64,000 nt of DNA from Salvelinus alpinus (taxonomy: Eukaryota; Chordata; Actinopteri; Salmoniformes; Salmonidae): the NCBI RefSeq assembly GCF_045679555.1, contig NC_092089.1, positions 8,494,051-8,558,050 of the forward strand, read 5' to 3'. A program made the translations under genes and the position numbers. A model generated the notes under the pieces. The model was not told the origin of the DNA. It worked only from the letters and a program-made list of their open reading frames with translations, and made no database searches. This document shows positions 42,601 to 55,314 of the stretch, one piece after another; position 1 is the stretch's first letter, and every line of letters starts with the position of its first letter.

Positions 42601-45600
42601 CAGTAACCAGCCCCTTACAAACCAGAGTACCTCCAGTAACCAGCCCCTGACAGACCAGATTACCTCCAGTAACCAGCCCCTGACAGACCAGAGGACCTCC
42701 AGTAACCAGCCCCTGACAGACCATAGTACCTCCAGTAACCAGCCCCTGACAGACCAGAGGACCTCCAGTAGCCAGCCCCTTACAGACCATAGTACATCCA
42801 GTAACCAGCCCCTTACAGACCAGAGGACCTCCAGTAACCAGCCCCTGACAGACCAGATGACCTCCAGTAACCAGCCCCTGACAGACCAGAGGACCTCCAG
42901 TAACCAGCCCCTGACAGACCAGAGAACCTCCAGTAACCAGCCCCTGACAGACCAGATTACCTCCAGTAACCAGCCCCTGACAGACCAGAGGACCTCCAGT
43001 AACCAGCCCCTGACAGACCAGAGGACCTCCAGTAACCAGCCCCTGACAGACCATTTTACCTCCAGTAACCAGCCCCTGACAGACCAGAGGACCTCCAGTA
43101 GCCAGCCCCTAACAGACCAGAGTACCTCCAGTAGCCAGCCCCTGACAGACCAGAGGACCTCCAGTAGCCAGCCCCTAACAGACCAGAGTACCTCCAGTAG
43201 CCAGCCCCTGTCAGACCAGGGTACCTCCTGTAGCCAGCCCCTGACAGACCAGTGGACCTCCAGTAGCCAGCCCCTGACAGACCAGAGTACCTCCAGTAGC
43301 TAGCCCCTGACAGACCAGAAGACCTCCAGTAGCCAGCCCCTGACAGACCAGGGTACCTCCAGTAGCCAGCCCCTGACAGACCAGTGGACCTCCAGTAGCC
43401 AGCCCCTGACAGACCAGAGTACCTCCAGTAGCTAGCCCCTGACAGACCAGAAGACCTCCAGTAGCCAGCCCCTGACAGACCAGAGTACCTCCTGTAACCA
43501 GCCCTTAACAGACCAGTGTACCTCCAGTAGCCAGCCCCTGACAGACCAGAGGACCTCCAGTAGCCAGCCCCTGACAGACCAGAGTACCTCCAGTAGCCAG
43601 CCCCTGACAGACCAGAGGACCTCCAGTAGCCAGCCCCTGACAGACCAGAGGACCTCCAGTAACCAGCCCCTGACAGACCAGAGGACCTCCAGTAACCAGC
43701 CCCTTACAGACCAGAGGACCTCCAGTAACCAGCCCCTGACAGACCAGTGGACCTCCAGTAACCAGCCCCTGATAGACCAGAGTACCTCCAATAGCCAGCC
43801 CCTGACAGACCAGAGTACCTCCAGTAGCCAGCCTCTGACAGACCAGAGGACCTCCAGTAGCCAGCCCCTGACAGACCAGAGGACCTCCTGTAGCCAGCCT
43901 CTGACAGACCAGAGGACCTCCAGTAGCCAGCCCCTAACAGACCAGAGTACCTCCAGTAGCCAGCCCCTGACAGACCAGAGTACCTCCAGTTACCAGCCTC
44001 TGACAGACCAGAGGACCTCCAGTAGCCAGCCCCTGACAGACCAGAGTACCTCCTGTAGCCAGCCCCTGACAGACCAGAGTACCTCCAGTAGCCAGCCCCT
44101 GACAGACCAGAGTACCTCCAGTAGCCAGCCCCTGAGAAACCAGAGGACCTCCAGTAGCCAGCCCCTAAAAGACCAGAGTACCTCCAGTAGCCAGCCCCTA
44201 ACAGACCAGAGGACCTCCAGTAGCCAGCCCCTGACAGACCAGAGTACCTCCAGTAGCCAGCCCCTGACAGCCCAGAGGACCTCCAGTAGCCAGCCCCTGA
44301 CAGACCAGAGTACCTCCAGTAGCCAGCCCCTTACAGACCAGAGGACCTCCTGTAACCAGTCCCTGACAGACCAGAGTACCTCCAGTAGCCAGCCCCTGAC
44401 AGACCAGAGGACCTCCAGTAGCCAGCCCCTGACAGGCCAGAGTACCTCCTGTAGCCAGCCCCCGATAGACCAGAATACCTCCTGTAGCCAGCCTCTGACA
44501 GACCAGAGGACCTCCAGTAACCAGCCCCTGACAGACCAGAGTACCTCCAGTAACCAGCCCCTGACAGACCAGAGGTCCTCCAGTAACCAGCCCCTGACAG
44601 ACCAGATGACCTCCAGTAACCAGCCCCTGACAGACCAGAGAACCTCCAGTAACCAGCCCCTGACAGACCAGAGGACCTCCAGTAGCCAGCCCCTGACAGA
44701 CCAGAGTACCTCCAGTAGCCAGCCCCTGACAGACCAGAGTACCTCCAGTAACCAGCCCCTGACAGACCAGAGGACCTCCAGTAACCAGTCCCTGACAGAC
44801 CAGAGTACCTCCAGTAGCCAGCCCCTGACAGACCAGAGTACCTCCAGTAGCCAGCCCCTGACAAACCAGAGGACCTCCAGTAGCCAGCCCCTAAAAGACC
44901 AGAGTACCTCCAGTAGCCAGCCCCTAACAGACCATAGTACCTCCAGTAGCCAGCCCCTGACAGACCAGAGTACCTCCAGTAGCCAGCCCCTGACAGACCA
45001 GAGGACCTCCAGTAGCCAGCCCCTGACAGACCAGAGTACCTCCAGTAGCCAGCCGCTTACAGACCAGAGAACTTCCTGTAACCAGTCCCTGACAGACCAG
45101 AGTACCTCCAGTAGCCAGCCCCTGACAGACCAGAGGACCTCCAGTAGCCAGCCCCTGACAGGCCAGAGTACCTCCTGTAGCCAGCCCCCGATAGACCAGA
45201 ATACCTCCTGTAGCCAGCCTCTGACAGACCAGAGGACCTCCAGTAACCAGCCCCTTACAAACCAGAGTACCTCCAGTAACCAGCCCCTGACAGACCAGAT
45301 TACCTCCAGTAACCAGCCCCTGACAGACCAGAGGACCTCCAGTAACCAGCCCCTGACAGACCATAGTACCTCCAGTAACCAGCCCCTGACAGACCAGAGG
45401 ACCTCCAGTAGCCAGCCCCTTACAGACCATAGTACATCCAGTAACCAGCCCCTTACAGACCAGAGGACCTCCAGTAGCCAGCCCCTGACAGACCATAGTA
45501 CCTCCAGTAACCAGCCCCTTACAGACCAGATGACCTCCAGTAACCAGCCCCTGACAGACCAGATGACCTCCAGTAACCAGCCCCTGACAGACCAGAGGAC

Positions 45601-46800
45601 CTCCAGTAACCAGCCCCTGACAGACCAGAGAACCTCCAGTAACCAGCCCCTGACAGACCAGATTACCTCCAGTAACCAGCCCCTGACAGACCAGAGGACC
45701 TCCAGTAACCAGCCCCTGACAGACCAGAGGACCTCCAGTAACCAGCCCCTGACAGACCATTTTACCTCCAGTAACCAGCCCCTGACAGACCAGAGGACCT
45801 CCAGTAGCCAGCCCCTTACAGACCATAGTACCTCCAGTAACCAGCCCCTTACAGACCAGAGGACCTCCAGTAGCCAGCCCCTGACAGACCATAGTACCTC
45901 CAGTAACCAGCCCCTTACAGACCAGAGGACCTCCAGTAACCAGCCCCTGACAGACCAGATGACCTCCAGTAACCAGCCCCTGACAGACCAGAGGACCTCC
46001 AGTAACCAGCCCCTGACAGACCAGAGAACCTCCAGTAACCAGCCCCTGACAGACCAGATTACCTCCAGTAACCAGCCCCTGACAGACCAGAGGACCTCCA
46101 GTAACCAGCCCCTGACAGACCAGAGGACCTCCTATAACCAGCCCCTGACAGACCAGAGTACCTCCAGTAACCAGCCCCTGACAGACCAGAGTACCTCCAG
46201 TAACCAGCCCCTGACAGACCAGAGTACCTCCAGTAACCAGCCCCTGACAGACCAGAGTACCTCCAGTAACCAGCCCCTGACAGACCAGAGTACCTCCAGT
46301 AACCAGCCCCTGACAGACCAGAGTACCTCCAGTAGCCAGCCCCTGACAGACCAGAGTACCTCCAGTATCCAGCCCCTGACAGACCAGAGTACCTCCAGTA
46401 ACCAGCCCCTGACAGACCAGAGTACCTCCAGTAACCAGCCCCTGACAGACCAGAGTACCTCCAGTAACCAGCCCCTGACAGACCAGTGTACCTCCAGTAA
46501 CCAGCCCCTGACAGACCAGAGTACCTCCAGTAGCCAGCCCCTGACAGACCAGAGTACCTCCAGTATCCAGCCCCTGACAGACCAGAGTACCTCCAGTATC
46601 CAGCCCCTGATAGACCAGAGTACCTCCAGTAGCCAGCCCCTGACAGACCAGAGTACCTCCAGTAACCAGCCCCTGACAGACCAGAGTACCTCCAGTATCC
46701 AGCCCCTGACAGACCAGAGTACCTCCAGTATCCAGCCCCTGACAGACCAGAGTACCTCCAGTAACCAGCCCCTGACAGACCAGAGGACCTCCAGCACTCT
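36625..46800. repeat. 33-bp minisatellite array, about 308 copies, 10.2 kb
   Basis: The unit CCAGTAGCCAGCCCCTGACA followed by GACCAGAGTACCT (33 bp) varies at AGTAGCC/AGTAACC, GAGTACC/GAGGACC and CCCTGAC/CCCTTAC. Frames without stops exist on both strands: up to 733 codons on plus (TSSNQPLTDQR repeats, 44606-46807) and 523 on minus (SGLSGAGYWRY repeats, 37072-38643). Unit length divisible by three explains them and no gene is called. A single-base deletion near 41030 and several stop-containing TAGCTAG units interrupt the frames. Marker units recur at 0.7, 1.06, 1.09, 1.9 and 4.75 kb. Confidence 0.98.
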
Positions 46801-46807
46801 GCCTTGA

Positions 46808-47531
46808 TGTTCCTTCTCAGGATACGTCCAATGAGATAATCATCAATCAAAACACTCACTCATCTTGTTTGCTGTCCATTTAGATGGGTTGTAGATTCCA
46901 ACAACAAGATTCCAACTTTGTATCAGAAGGACACTTTCCAATGTGCAACGTATTAATCTGTGTTGCATCAAAACAGACATACATTTTGGACCAAAGTAGA
47001 TTTTTTTGATTATCACAAATGTCTACAAAGCAAAGACTTCAGAACAATCCAGAATCATGTCCCTTTTGGAAAAGTCCTACATAACCCAGAATGCATTTTT
47101 TGCTAGCCTTCCTTCAATTCAGATGAAAATGTTTCTGTGGACCATGGGTAATGTAGGCAAAATACACAGAAGTTGGATGGAATGTAGCTTCACAAAATTC
47201 CTAATTTACAAATGTTTTCTTATTGTACAACATTGAAATAGTAACAAAGTGAAAGCAGAGGGCAGGATTTATTTCAGTGCAGTTAACCCAGATGTCAACA
47301 CAGATTATAACTCTAGTGGCCGTAAAATGACATTCTTTTCAAGTGCTCTTACAACGAAGAAATTGTTCCGTGAGTTTAGCTTTCAAGTTCAGAACTTTTT
47401 GCCCTTTTGACATCTAGAAACGACCTGGTTTATTACCATGGAAACGCCTGCCCCGCAGAGCTAGGTGTGGTTCCTATCAGATGTCTCATATTCAATACTA
47501 GGCACACATTTCCAGTCAGCGGTTGTGCTGT
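46808..47531. other. Unique spacer, no gene recognised
   Basis: About 720 bp of complex AT-rich DNA between the 33-bp and 101-bp arrays. A 76-codon plus-strand frame at 47006-47236 has no recognisable feature. I see no RNA gene or regulatory motif that I could defend. Confidence 0.6.
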
Positions 47532-48260
47532 GGTTAGGAAGATACAGTATAGGAACAGGTCAGAGGTCATGTGATTGAGAACCCTGGACTGTGACGGTGC
47601 AGAGACACCGGGAATATAAACTCCATCTCTGGGGTTAGGAAGATACAGTATAGGAACAGGTCAGAGGTCATGTGAGAGAGAACCCTGGGCTGTGACGGTG
47701 CAGAGACACCGGGAATATAAACTCCATCTCTGGGGTTAGGAAGATACAGTATAGGAACAGGTCAGAGGTCATGTGAGAGAGAACCCTGGGCTGTGACGGT
47801 GCAGAGACACCGGGAATATAAACTCCATCTCTGGGGTTAGGAAGATACAGTATAGGAACAGGTCAGAGGTCATGTGAGAGAGAACCGTGGGCTGTGACGG
47901 TGCAGAGACACCGGGAATATAAACTCCATCTCTGGGGTTAGGAAGATACAGTATAGGAACAGGTCAGAGGTCATGTGAGAGAGAACCCTGGGCTGTGACG
48001 GTGCAGAGACACCGGGAATATAAACTCCATCTCTGGGGTTAGGAAGATACAGTATAGGAACAGGTCAGAGGTCATGTGAGAGAGGACCGTGGGCTGTGAC
48101 GGTGCAGAGACACCGGGAATATAAACTCCATCTGGGGTTAGGAAGATACAGTATAGGAACAGGTCAGAGGTCATGTGAGAGAGAACCCTGGGCTGTGACG
48201 GTGCAGAGACACCGGGAATATAAACTCCATCTCTGGGGTTATATTTTAACACATCGTTTG
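47532..48260. repeat. 101-bp minisatellite, about seven copies
   Basis: The unit starts GGTTAGGAAGATACAGTATA and continues through GTCAGAGGTCATGTGAGAGA, CTGTGACGGTGCAGAGACAC and GGGAATATAAACTCCATCTC. It repeats every 101 bp, with one unit slightly shorter near 48130. The array ends in GGTTATATTTTAACACATCG, then runs into a SINE. Confidence 0.96.
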
Positions 48261-48267
48261 TTAATCT

Positions 48268-48441
48268 GAGGGATCCCAAGTGGCGCAGCCGTCTAAAACA
48301 CTACAACTCAGTGCTTGAGGCATCACTACTGGCACCCTGGTTCGAATCTGGGCTGTATCACAACCGGCTGTGATTGGGAGTCCCATAGAGCGGCGCACAA
48401 TTGGCCTAGCTTCATCCGGGTTTGGCCAGTGTAGGCCGTCA
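48268..48441 (+). mobile_element. tRNA-derived SINE, copy 1, 3'-truncated by duplication
   Basis: A tRNA-like head (AAGTGGCGCAGCCGTCTAAA, A-box region) is followed by a B box at 48339-48349 (GGTTCGAATCT) and the body CTGTATCACAACCGGCTGTG, matching the common salmonid tRNA-derived SINE type (HpaI-like, by recollection). It stops at GTAGGCCGTCAT and continues directly into ACAGTATAGG of the 101-bp minisatellite. The missing tail and the identical start in copy 2 show that it was cut by a tandem duplication and is not a separate insertion. Confidence 0.9.
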
Positions 48442-48640
48442 TACAGTATAGGAACAGGTCAGAGGTCATGTGAGAGAGAACCGTGGGCTGTGACGGTGCA
48501 GAGACACCGGGAATATAAACTCCATCTCTGGGGTTAGGAAGATACAGTATAGGAACAGGTCAGAGGTCATGTGAGAGAGAACCGTGGGCTGTGACGGTGC
48601 AGAGACACCGGGAATATAAACTCCATCTCTGGGGTTATAT
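48440..48640. repeat. Two further 101-bp units between the SINE copies
   Basis: Two units of the same 101-bp minisatellite, both with the CCGTGGGCTG variant, sit between SINE copy 1 and SINE copy 2. The segment from within the minisatellite through the SINE body is repeated with a period of 396 bp (GAGGGATCCC at 48268 and 48664). Confidence 0.9.
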
Positions 48641-48663
48641 TTTAACACATCGTTTGTTAATCT

Positions 48664-48895
48664 GAGGGATCCCAAGTGGCGCAGCCGTCTAAAACACTAC
48701 AACTCAGTGCTTGAGGCATCACTACTGGCACCCTGGTTCGAATCTGGGCTGTATCACAACCGGCTGTGATTGGGAGTCCCATAGAGCGGCGCACAATTGG
48801 CCTAGCTTCATCCGGGTTTGGCCAGTGTAGGCCGTCATTGTAAAATAAGAATTTGTTCTTAACTGACTTGTAAGTTAAATAAAGGTTACATTAAA
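48664..48895 (+). mobile_element. tRNA-derived SINE, copy 2, full 3' tail
   Basis: The same SINE as copy 1, with B box GGTTCGAATCT at 48735-48745, but with the complete 3' part TGTAAAATAAGAATTTGTTC, TTAACTGACTTG and AAATAAAGGTTAC, followed by an A-rich then (AT)n tail. RNA polymerase III boxes appear intact but both copies carry mutations compared with the third SINE at 60.8 kb. Confidence 0.93.
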
Positions 48896-49088
48896 AAAAT
48901 ATATATATATAAACATCTGCATAATGTAACAAGGTACATTCCACGGATGTTTAACCTTAGTTAAACTGTAGGACTCTGAAAAATACCAAAATACACACAG
49001 GTTCTATATTCTGCAGCAGTATCAACATAACCAATAACTAAGGATCCTGAAATTATAGGTGATAGATGTTATGCAACACCACAAATTA

Positions 49089-49400
49089 CTATATTTCATT
49101 TAGTACCTTTTAGTTCAACTCATCAACAGAATGAGTATATTTCATTTAGTATCTTTCAGTTCACCTCATCAACAGAATGAGTATATTTAATTTAGTATCT
49201 TTTAGGTCACCTCATCAACAGAATGAATATATTTCATTTAGTACCTTTTAGGTCACCTCATCAACAGAATGAATATATTTCATTTAGTATCTTTCAGATC
49301 ACCTCATCAACAGAATGAGTATATTTAATTTAGTACCTTTCAGATCACCTCATCAACAGAATGAATATATTTAATTTAGTATCTTTCAGATCACCTCATC
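49089..49400. repeat. 46-bp AT-rich minisatellite, about seven copies
   Basis: The unit CATCAACAGAATGAGTATAT followed by TTCATTTAGTATCTTTCAG and TTCACCT repeats with small changes (ACCTTT, GATCACC, TTTAATTT). Short unique DNA lies on both sides (48900-49088 and 49401-49741) with no gene recognised. Confidence 0.92.
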
Positions 49401-49741
49401 AAAAGTAGTGGTATAATAAAGTTGAAGATGATCAAGTCAAACAGAATCCATAGAACTCAATGTCACCAGAGAGCTATTGAAGCTGTATCTGTGATCACTG
49501 AGTCAGGCCATATAGTTTACAATGAGACTGGTGGATTTATGTTTCTAGTTGTCTGAGGATTTTACCTCGAAAATGAAACTCAGGTGTTTACCTGTCTGTT
49601 GTCTTGCTTGAACTGAGCTATAGCATGAATGAATAACTAGACAATCTCCCTCATAGTAATATTGATCGTAATATTGATCATGCCAAATCAGTGAGTAATG
49701 AGGGTAACTCGGGTACATGGAATTAACCTGTCGCTATAACT

Positions 49742-49979
49742 GACTAGAGAGCACTGCGCAGTGGTGGGCTGAGGCTGTGAGGACTCCATCCACTGAGAGA
49801 CAGTGGGATGTGTCCTGGGGACTAGAGAGCACTGCGCAGTGCAGGGCTGAGGCTGTGAGGACTCCATCCACTGAGAGACAGTGGGATGTGTCCTGGGGAC
49901 TAGAGAGCACTGCGCAGTGCTGGGCTGAGGCTGTGAGGACTCCATCCACTGAGAGACAGTGGGATGTGTCCTGGGGACT
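49742..49979. repeat. 78-bp tandem repeat, three copies
   Basis: Starts of GACTAGAGAGCACTGCGCAG fall at 49742, 49820 and 49898. The third copy contains the perfect 14-bp palindrome GCACTGCGCAGTGC; the other copies have the same with one mismatch or flanking change. Overlapping frames on both strands reflect the repeat and are not called as genes. Confidence 0.95.
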
Positions 49980-51757
49980 TTAATAGCATTAGGAGTGGAG
50001 ACCATAGAGCTATAATCTAAAGAGAAGAGACTCCCACTCTTCTCTTTCATGGTCATCCTGTTGGATTGTTCGAGATGTCAGTCTGGCTGAAAGCCATCAA
50101 TGTTAGCCTACTGGTTCCCCTGACAGCTGCGCTTCGCGGAGCTCACCGCTCTACCTGTCTGCATTACAACGGTGTGTTGCGGTGGTTAAGGATGCCTTGA
50201 TTTATCAAGTATAAAATACAGATTTAAAGTTATTCTGAAAGGTTCAATTCAATTAATCAAATCGATTAAAAATAAATGGGACCAGATTTAGTGATCCGGT
50301 GATTAGAGTAGAGCAAAATAAAAGTAGAAAATAGTAAAATATGTCGTTTTTATTGATTTAAATAAATATTAACGTTAGTGTGAACGAACTTGTTAATAAC
50401 AGTTAACGTTGGCGACACCATGAAGAATACTCTGAATCTAATGAACAGAATTAACCCAGAATATAGGAGTAGTGTGTGTGTGTGCGTGTGGCACATAAGG
50501 TTGGGATTATCGATGAGTGACACCATGCGACATGCGTGTGTGGTAAAAGTCCATCTGTTTCTCGGGAACCATTACACAGTCACCAGTATCCAGAGTGAAC
50601 ACATTATTATTACTGTGGAAGAGAAGCTGCTGCTTTTAGCATTAAGGGCAAACAGTTTCCGCCTGAACGTGTTAAACTACTATTCTCCCGGTGTGAGCGC
50701 GCGGGGCGAAGTGGTAATGAGACTTTAACAAGGCTAATAAATCAGTTAACGGAGAACACGCTTTATTGCCCTGACCACGTGCCATTGTTTGCCAGGAGTC
50801 CCATTTCCAGCAGGTTAAATACACTTTCCATGGTAATGCTACATGCAGATATGTTATAGACATTCTCATACAACATTTTACAGGTTAAGGAGAATATCTC
50901 AATTTAAAACATACCTCTGAAACGCATAAGGTGAAGATAACGTTTTAGATAATGTTCAATGGTTAAATGTATTGCCTAATAAAAAATAAAAAATAAATTA
51001 GTATTTTATTATTATTATTATTATTATCACCGTCTTATTGCTGCTACTGTATTTACTATTTGTATTGTAATTGTTCTTTATTATTTTGAGTGATTCTCAC
51101 CCACTATATATTTCATTTTAAAATGTATTTTTTCAACGTCTCTGTCATCTCCATCAGGAGATATTTCCCGGGTGCAATCTGCTCCATCTCTCGCCAGCAC
51201 ATTTCCAGCAGGTTATCACAATCACCGTCCGTCCTATTTCTGATGTGTTCCGCTGATTACCATCAGTGCCCTCAGATATCCCAGACTGATCATCGCGCAG
51301 CAATATCCACTCTGAGCCATCTGGAGCAGATCATATCGCTGACTCCGGCTCAGTCCCCAAGTATTCAATCTACACAAGCCTTTCAAGCACCACGAAGACG
51401 AGCTGGTTGGTTTCAACCCGAGTAACAGCGACCCCACATAGGTGAGTCCACGTGGTGTTCTGGAAGTGGTCGGGCGACAGAAGTGTCCTCCTCTGCAGGT
51501 GGAACGACAACGGCCCGTCTAGCGGTATCAGCAGGCCAACACATATTTATTGGAGTCCGAGATTGAAAGCGATATATTGTTTTGTATTTGAGTGTTTTGA
51601 TTTAAACAGCCAAAGCTACTTGTTCTAGCGCTTATTTAGGCCTAGTTTTGTAGCTACAAAAAAAAAGGATTTATCTGTGTACTCAAAAAAAAAAGAAGAT
51701 GTTTGTGATATGAGTGAGAATTCGGCTTTCTCTTTAGTTCTACTATAGACCCTATTG
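49980..51757. other. Unique intergenic DNA upstream of irx1
   Basis: Complex DNA with a short GT run near 50475 and an ATT run at about 51007-51027. A 112-codon frame (50390-50728) and a 111-codon frame (51090-51425) have no recognisable domains. A good splice-donor consensus (AG|GTGAGT) at 51440-51447 follows the second frame, so a non-coding or weakly coding exon here cannot be excluded. Confidence 0.5.
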
Positions 51758-52629
51758 ATCAGTAGGTTTACATTGACCCAGGTTTATGCGACAAACGCAA
51801 TGTCCCAACAACAACAAATATTGTGACATGTGTAATGGTAACTGCAGATATAGGATACATTTTCTAAAGATCGACAACATTTGCATCCGTTAAACAGGGG
51901 TGGATTTTTATTTTGAAGAACTTTCCCTTTTTGTGACTATTGATGACGGAAACGGTGTTTGTCGAATAAATTATGATTGCGGAATCTTTTTTAAGATACG
52001 CGGGGCGCGTGATGTCACCGCATAACTATAAAGCTCCACTACGCATTTAATTCTAAATGTCTACTGCTTGCAAAATATTTTTTATTCAATTATAAAAAAT
52101 AATGTTTATTTGCAGGAAAATGATTGAGCTGACTTTCAAGAATGCCTGAACAGCGTCGTCTTGCTTTTCTGGTTGGCTGGCAAGTTTCACCTTCCAATGA
52201 TATAACATCTTCAGGAGTGTAAGTTTCATCATGGCGCGGACTGTGGCGATACATTGGCTCATGAGAATTATTAGAATATATGGCACATATTAGTACATTA
52301 CTGCATTCTTCTAATAATGCTGGCTTTCGCGTTCTGAGACGTTAAACAGATAGGTGAGAAGGCATTACAGGCTGTCGACAATTTAGCAGTGCGCAATTTG
52401 CCTAAACGGGTAATGTAAACACTTCAGCCACAAACTGTATATTCAACACTGTAGGTTTCTGCAAAAAAAGATTTTTTTTAGGTGTGACGTCATTATGGAC
52501 AGACTTTTTTATCGACACAAAATAGTTACATGGAAACGCACCCTATCAGGAAATTGTCGCATCTATTTTCTATGCGAACTTTCTATATATCGAACACAAA
52601 TGCACTGGACAAGTTAATGGAAACATAGC
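51758..52629. mobile_element. Possible non-autonomous DNA transposon, degenerate inverted ends
   Basis: The left end reads TAGGTTTACATTGACCCAGG (51763 on) and the reverse complement of the right end reads TATGTTTCCATTAACTTGTC. The shared pattern TA.GTTT.CATT.A suggests degenerate terminal inverted repeats. Internal TGGAAAC/ATGCGAC motifs also recur in inverted fashion (GTTTATGCGACAAAC on the left, TGTCGCATCT-like on the right in either strand). No transposase ORF is present. It may be a MITE-like relic; superfamily unassigned and boundaries approximate. Confidence 0.4.
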
Positions 52630-52893
52630 TAGTGACAGGGACTCAAAGTGCCGTTTGACTTGATAGTGTCCTCTAAAGGGGTGTCCAAGTGCATTAAAAA
52701 CTTTGTTAAAACTTTGTTTACAGAATTTGAAGATATTCTAACATGTATATGAATGCATTGTCTTATTAGCCTAGTGAAACTTATGCCATTTAAAATGCCC
52801 AACGTCAACTGTTAGTAGTGATACAGTTTGTTTCAGTTGTCTTGTGGTTTTTGGGTTCCAACTGAATAATAAGTAAATGGGATGCATCTTGTG

Positions 52894-53943
52894 ACAAAAA
52901 ACCACCTCTCTGTTACAAACAACTACCTATCTGTTACAAACAACTACATATCTGTTACAAACAACTACCTATCTGTTACAAACAACTACCTATCTGTTAC
53001 AAACAACTATCTATCTGTTACAGACAACTACCTATCTGTTACAAACAACTACCTATCTGTTACAAACAACTATCTATCTGTTACAAACAACTACCTATCT
53101 GTTACAAACAACTACCTATCTGTTACAAACAACTACATATCTGTTACAAACAACTATCTATCTGTTACAGACAACTACCTATCTGTTACAAACAACTACC
53201 TATCTGTTACAAACAACTATCTATCTGTTACAGACAACTACATATGTGTTACAAACAACTACCTATCTGTAACAAACAACTACCTATCTGTTACAAACAA
53301 CTACCTATCTGTTACAAACAACTATCTATCTGTTACAGACAACTACATATGTGTTACAAACAACTACCTATATGTTACAAACAACTACCTATCTGTTACA
53401 GACAACTACCTATCTGTTACAAACAACTACCTATCTGTTACAAACAACTATATATCTGTTACAAACAACTACCTATCTGTTACAAACAACTACCTATCTG
53501 TAACAAACAACTACCTATCTGTTACAAACAACTACCTATCTGTTACAAACAACTACCTATCTGTTACAAACAACTACCTATCTGTTACAGACAACTACCT
53601 ATCTGTTACAGACAACTATATATCTGTTACAAACAACTACCTATCTGTTACAAACAACTACCTATCTGTTACAAACAACTACCTATCTGTTACAGACAAC
53701 TATATATCTGTTACAAACAACTACCTATCTGTTACAAACAACTACCTATCTGTTACAAACAACTACCTATCTGTTACAAACAACTATATATCTGTTACAA
53801 ACAACTACCTATCTGTTACAAACAACTACCTATCTGTTACAAACAACTACCTATCTGTTACAATCAACTATCTATCTGTTACAGACAACTACCTATTTGT
53901 TACAGACAACTACCTATCTGTTACAAACAACTACCTATCTGCT
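52894..53943. repeat. 21-bp minisatellite, about 50 copies
   Basis: The unit ACAAACAACTACCTATCTGT(T) repeats with variants CAGACAAC, CTATCTATC, CTACATATC and CTGTAAC. As 21 is a multiple of three, two plus-strand frames stay open (414 and 237 codons, NNYLSVT and KQLPICY heptapeptides). No domain, signal peptide or splice context supports a protein. Confidence 0.97.
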
Positions 53944-53993
53944 TTAAGTTGGTCTGATAGAAAAACACTAATCCCCCAGCACACACGCAGACA

Positions 53994-53994
<1 letters not shown>

Positions 53995-54066
<72 letters not shown>
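53995..54066. repeat. (AC)n microsatellite
   Basis: A pure AC run of about 70 bp follows the 21-bp array after a 50-bp unique gap. Confidence 0.97.
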
Positions 54067-54069
<3 letters not shown>

Positions 54070-54699
54070 GAAAGTGAATGGGGTGGGGTGGCTAAAAACA
54101 GAATGAAGGTTAAGCATTTTCAATAAGCACCAGCAGAGCTGAGTTTCAATTAGTGACACAATTGACAAGCTTGCGATGCCACTATGTGTCAATACACTTC
54201 GCTACAGCCTAACTAAGTTTCTGTTCTTCATCCATCCCAAAGCGATATAATAATACTACCATAACATGACACACTATCATAACGCCTTAAGGAATTGTAC
54301 CTGTTATTTCAATCAACTTATGATTTTAGGTTTCGTTCTAATTGATCAACTACATCCCCGCTCCATGTCTCATTTCATTTGCCACGTTCATCAATTCGAA
54401 GATTGGACAGAATAATAAAATAGTATAAATACAAAATAGAAAATTAAAATAAACTCAATAAAATTTGCATACTCCCAAAAATCCTATAGACATACTTTGT
54501 AAAATGTCTAAATGAGAGAGTAAATGTCCTGATAAGTCCTACAGAACAAGTCCACCATTTCCCCGCTGTACTGTTCTGTGTTAATGACAGTTGCACGTAT
54601 TCAGGAAGTCCTGCTCCTTGTGCTTTATCCCCACTATGTTGGACAGCTGTAAAATCGTGTAGACAGGTTGTCATACAACAATCAAAGCTTCAGTGAATG

Positions 54700-55068
54700 G
54701 ACTGTAATGCTAAACATTTAACATACAATACTCCCAACACTGGGACAGCGGCCCAGCCAATGCTCTAGCCACATGCGCCGGTGAGGAGGAGCTTGCAGCT
54801 CAAGTGGGATGCCAATCAAAGCATAAACTTCAAAATGTATCTGAGAGATCAGGCTGAGACCTGGGGGCAGGCACATCAGTTGGAGCTCAATTGTTGATGT
54901 GATCACATCCAACGGTCTTGCAGCGAAAGAGAGCGGCTGAGATTTAAAGAATAGCAGAAGAACCATTGTGATCTATTGCTGCTGTGCTTCCTGGTCACTT
55001 TCTCTTTGACTTCTTTACGCTTCGGTCTCGTGTTCCGACGTGTTTTGGCATACGACTCGGCGCAGAGG
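54700..55068 (+). promoter_or_regulatory. irx1 upstream region and 5' UTR
   Basis: This stretch leads into the irx1 start codon. It has two CCAAT boxes (54757-54761 and 54812-54816, the latter as GCCAATCA), a 12-bp perfect palindrome ATGTGATCACAT at 54897-54908, and a TTTAAA element at 54943-54948 about 120 bp before the ATG. No ATG in frame lies between 54976 and 55069. The exact transcription start cannot be read. Region 54067-54699 is unique AT-rich DNA without a recognised feature. Confidence 0.5.
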
Positions 55069-55314
55069 ATGTCTTTCCCCCAGTTGGGCTACCCTCAGTA
55101 CTTAAGTGCCTCCCAAGCGGTGTACGGCGGGGATCGGCCGGGGGTCCTGACTCCGTCGTCCCGGGGCGGGAGCTCTGACATAGCGGGAAACCAGTCGGCT
55201 GCTGCCGCTGCAGTCACCTCGGTGTTGGGCATGTACGCAAACCCCTACACTGCACACAACTACAGCGCGTTCCTGCCTTACAGCAGCGCGGACTTGGCTC
55301 TTTTCTCTCAAATG
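55069..55314 (+). CDS. irx1: irx1 exon 1 (coding part)
   Basis: Encodes residues 1-82, ending ...DLALFSQM at codon ATG 55312-55314. The donor is GTAAGG at 55315, phase 0. Reading on past the donor leaves the homology at once, which confirms the splice. Confidence 0.93.
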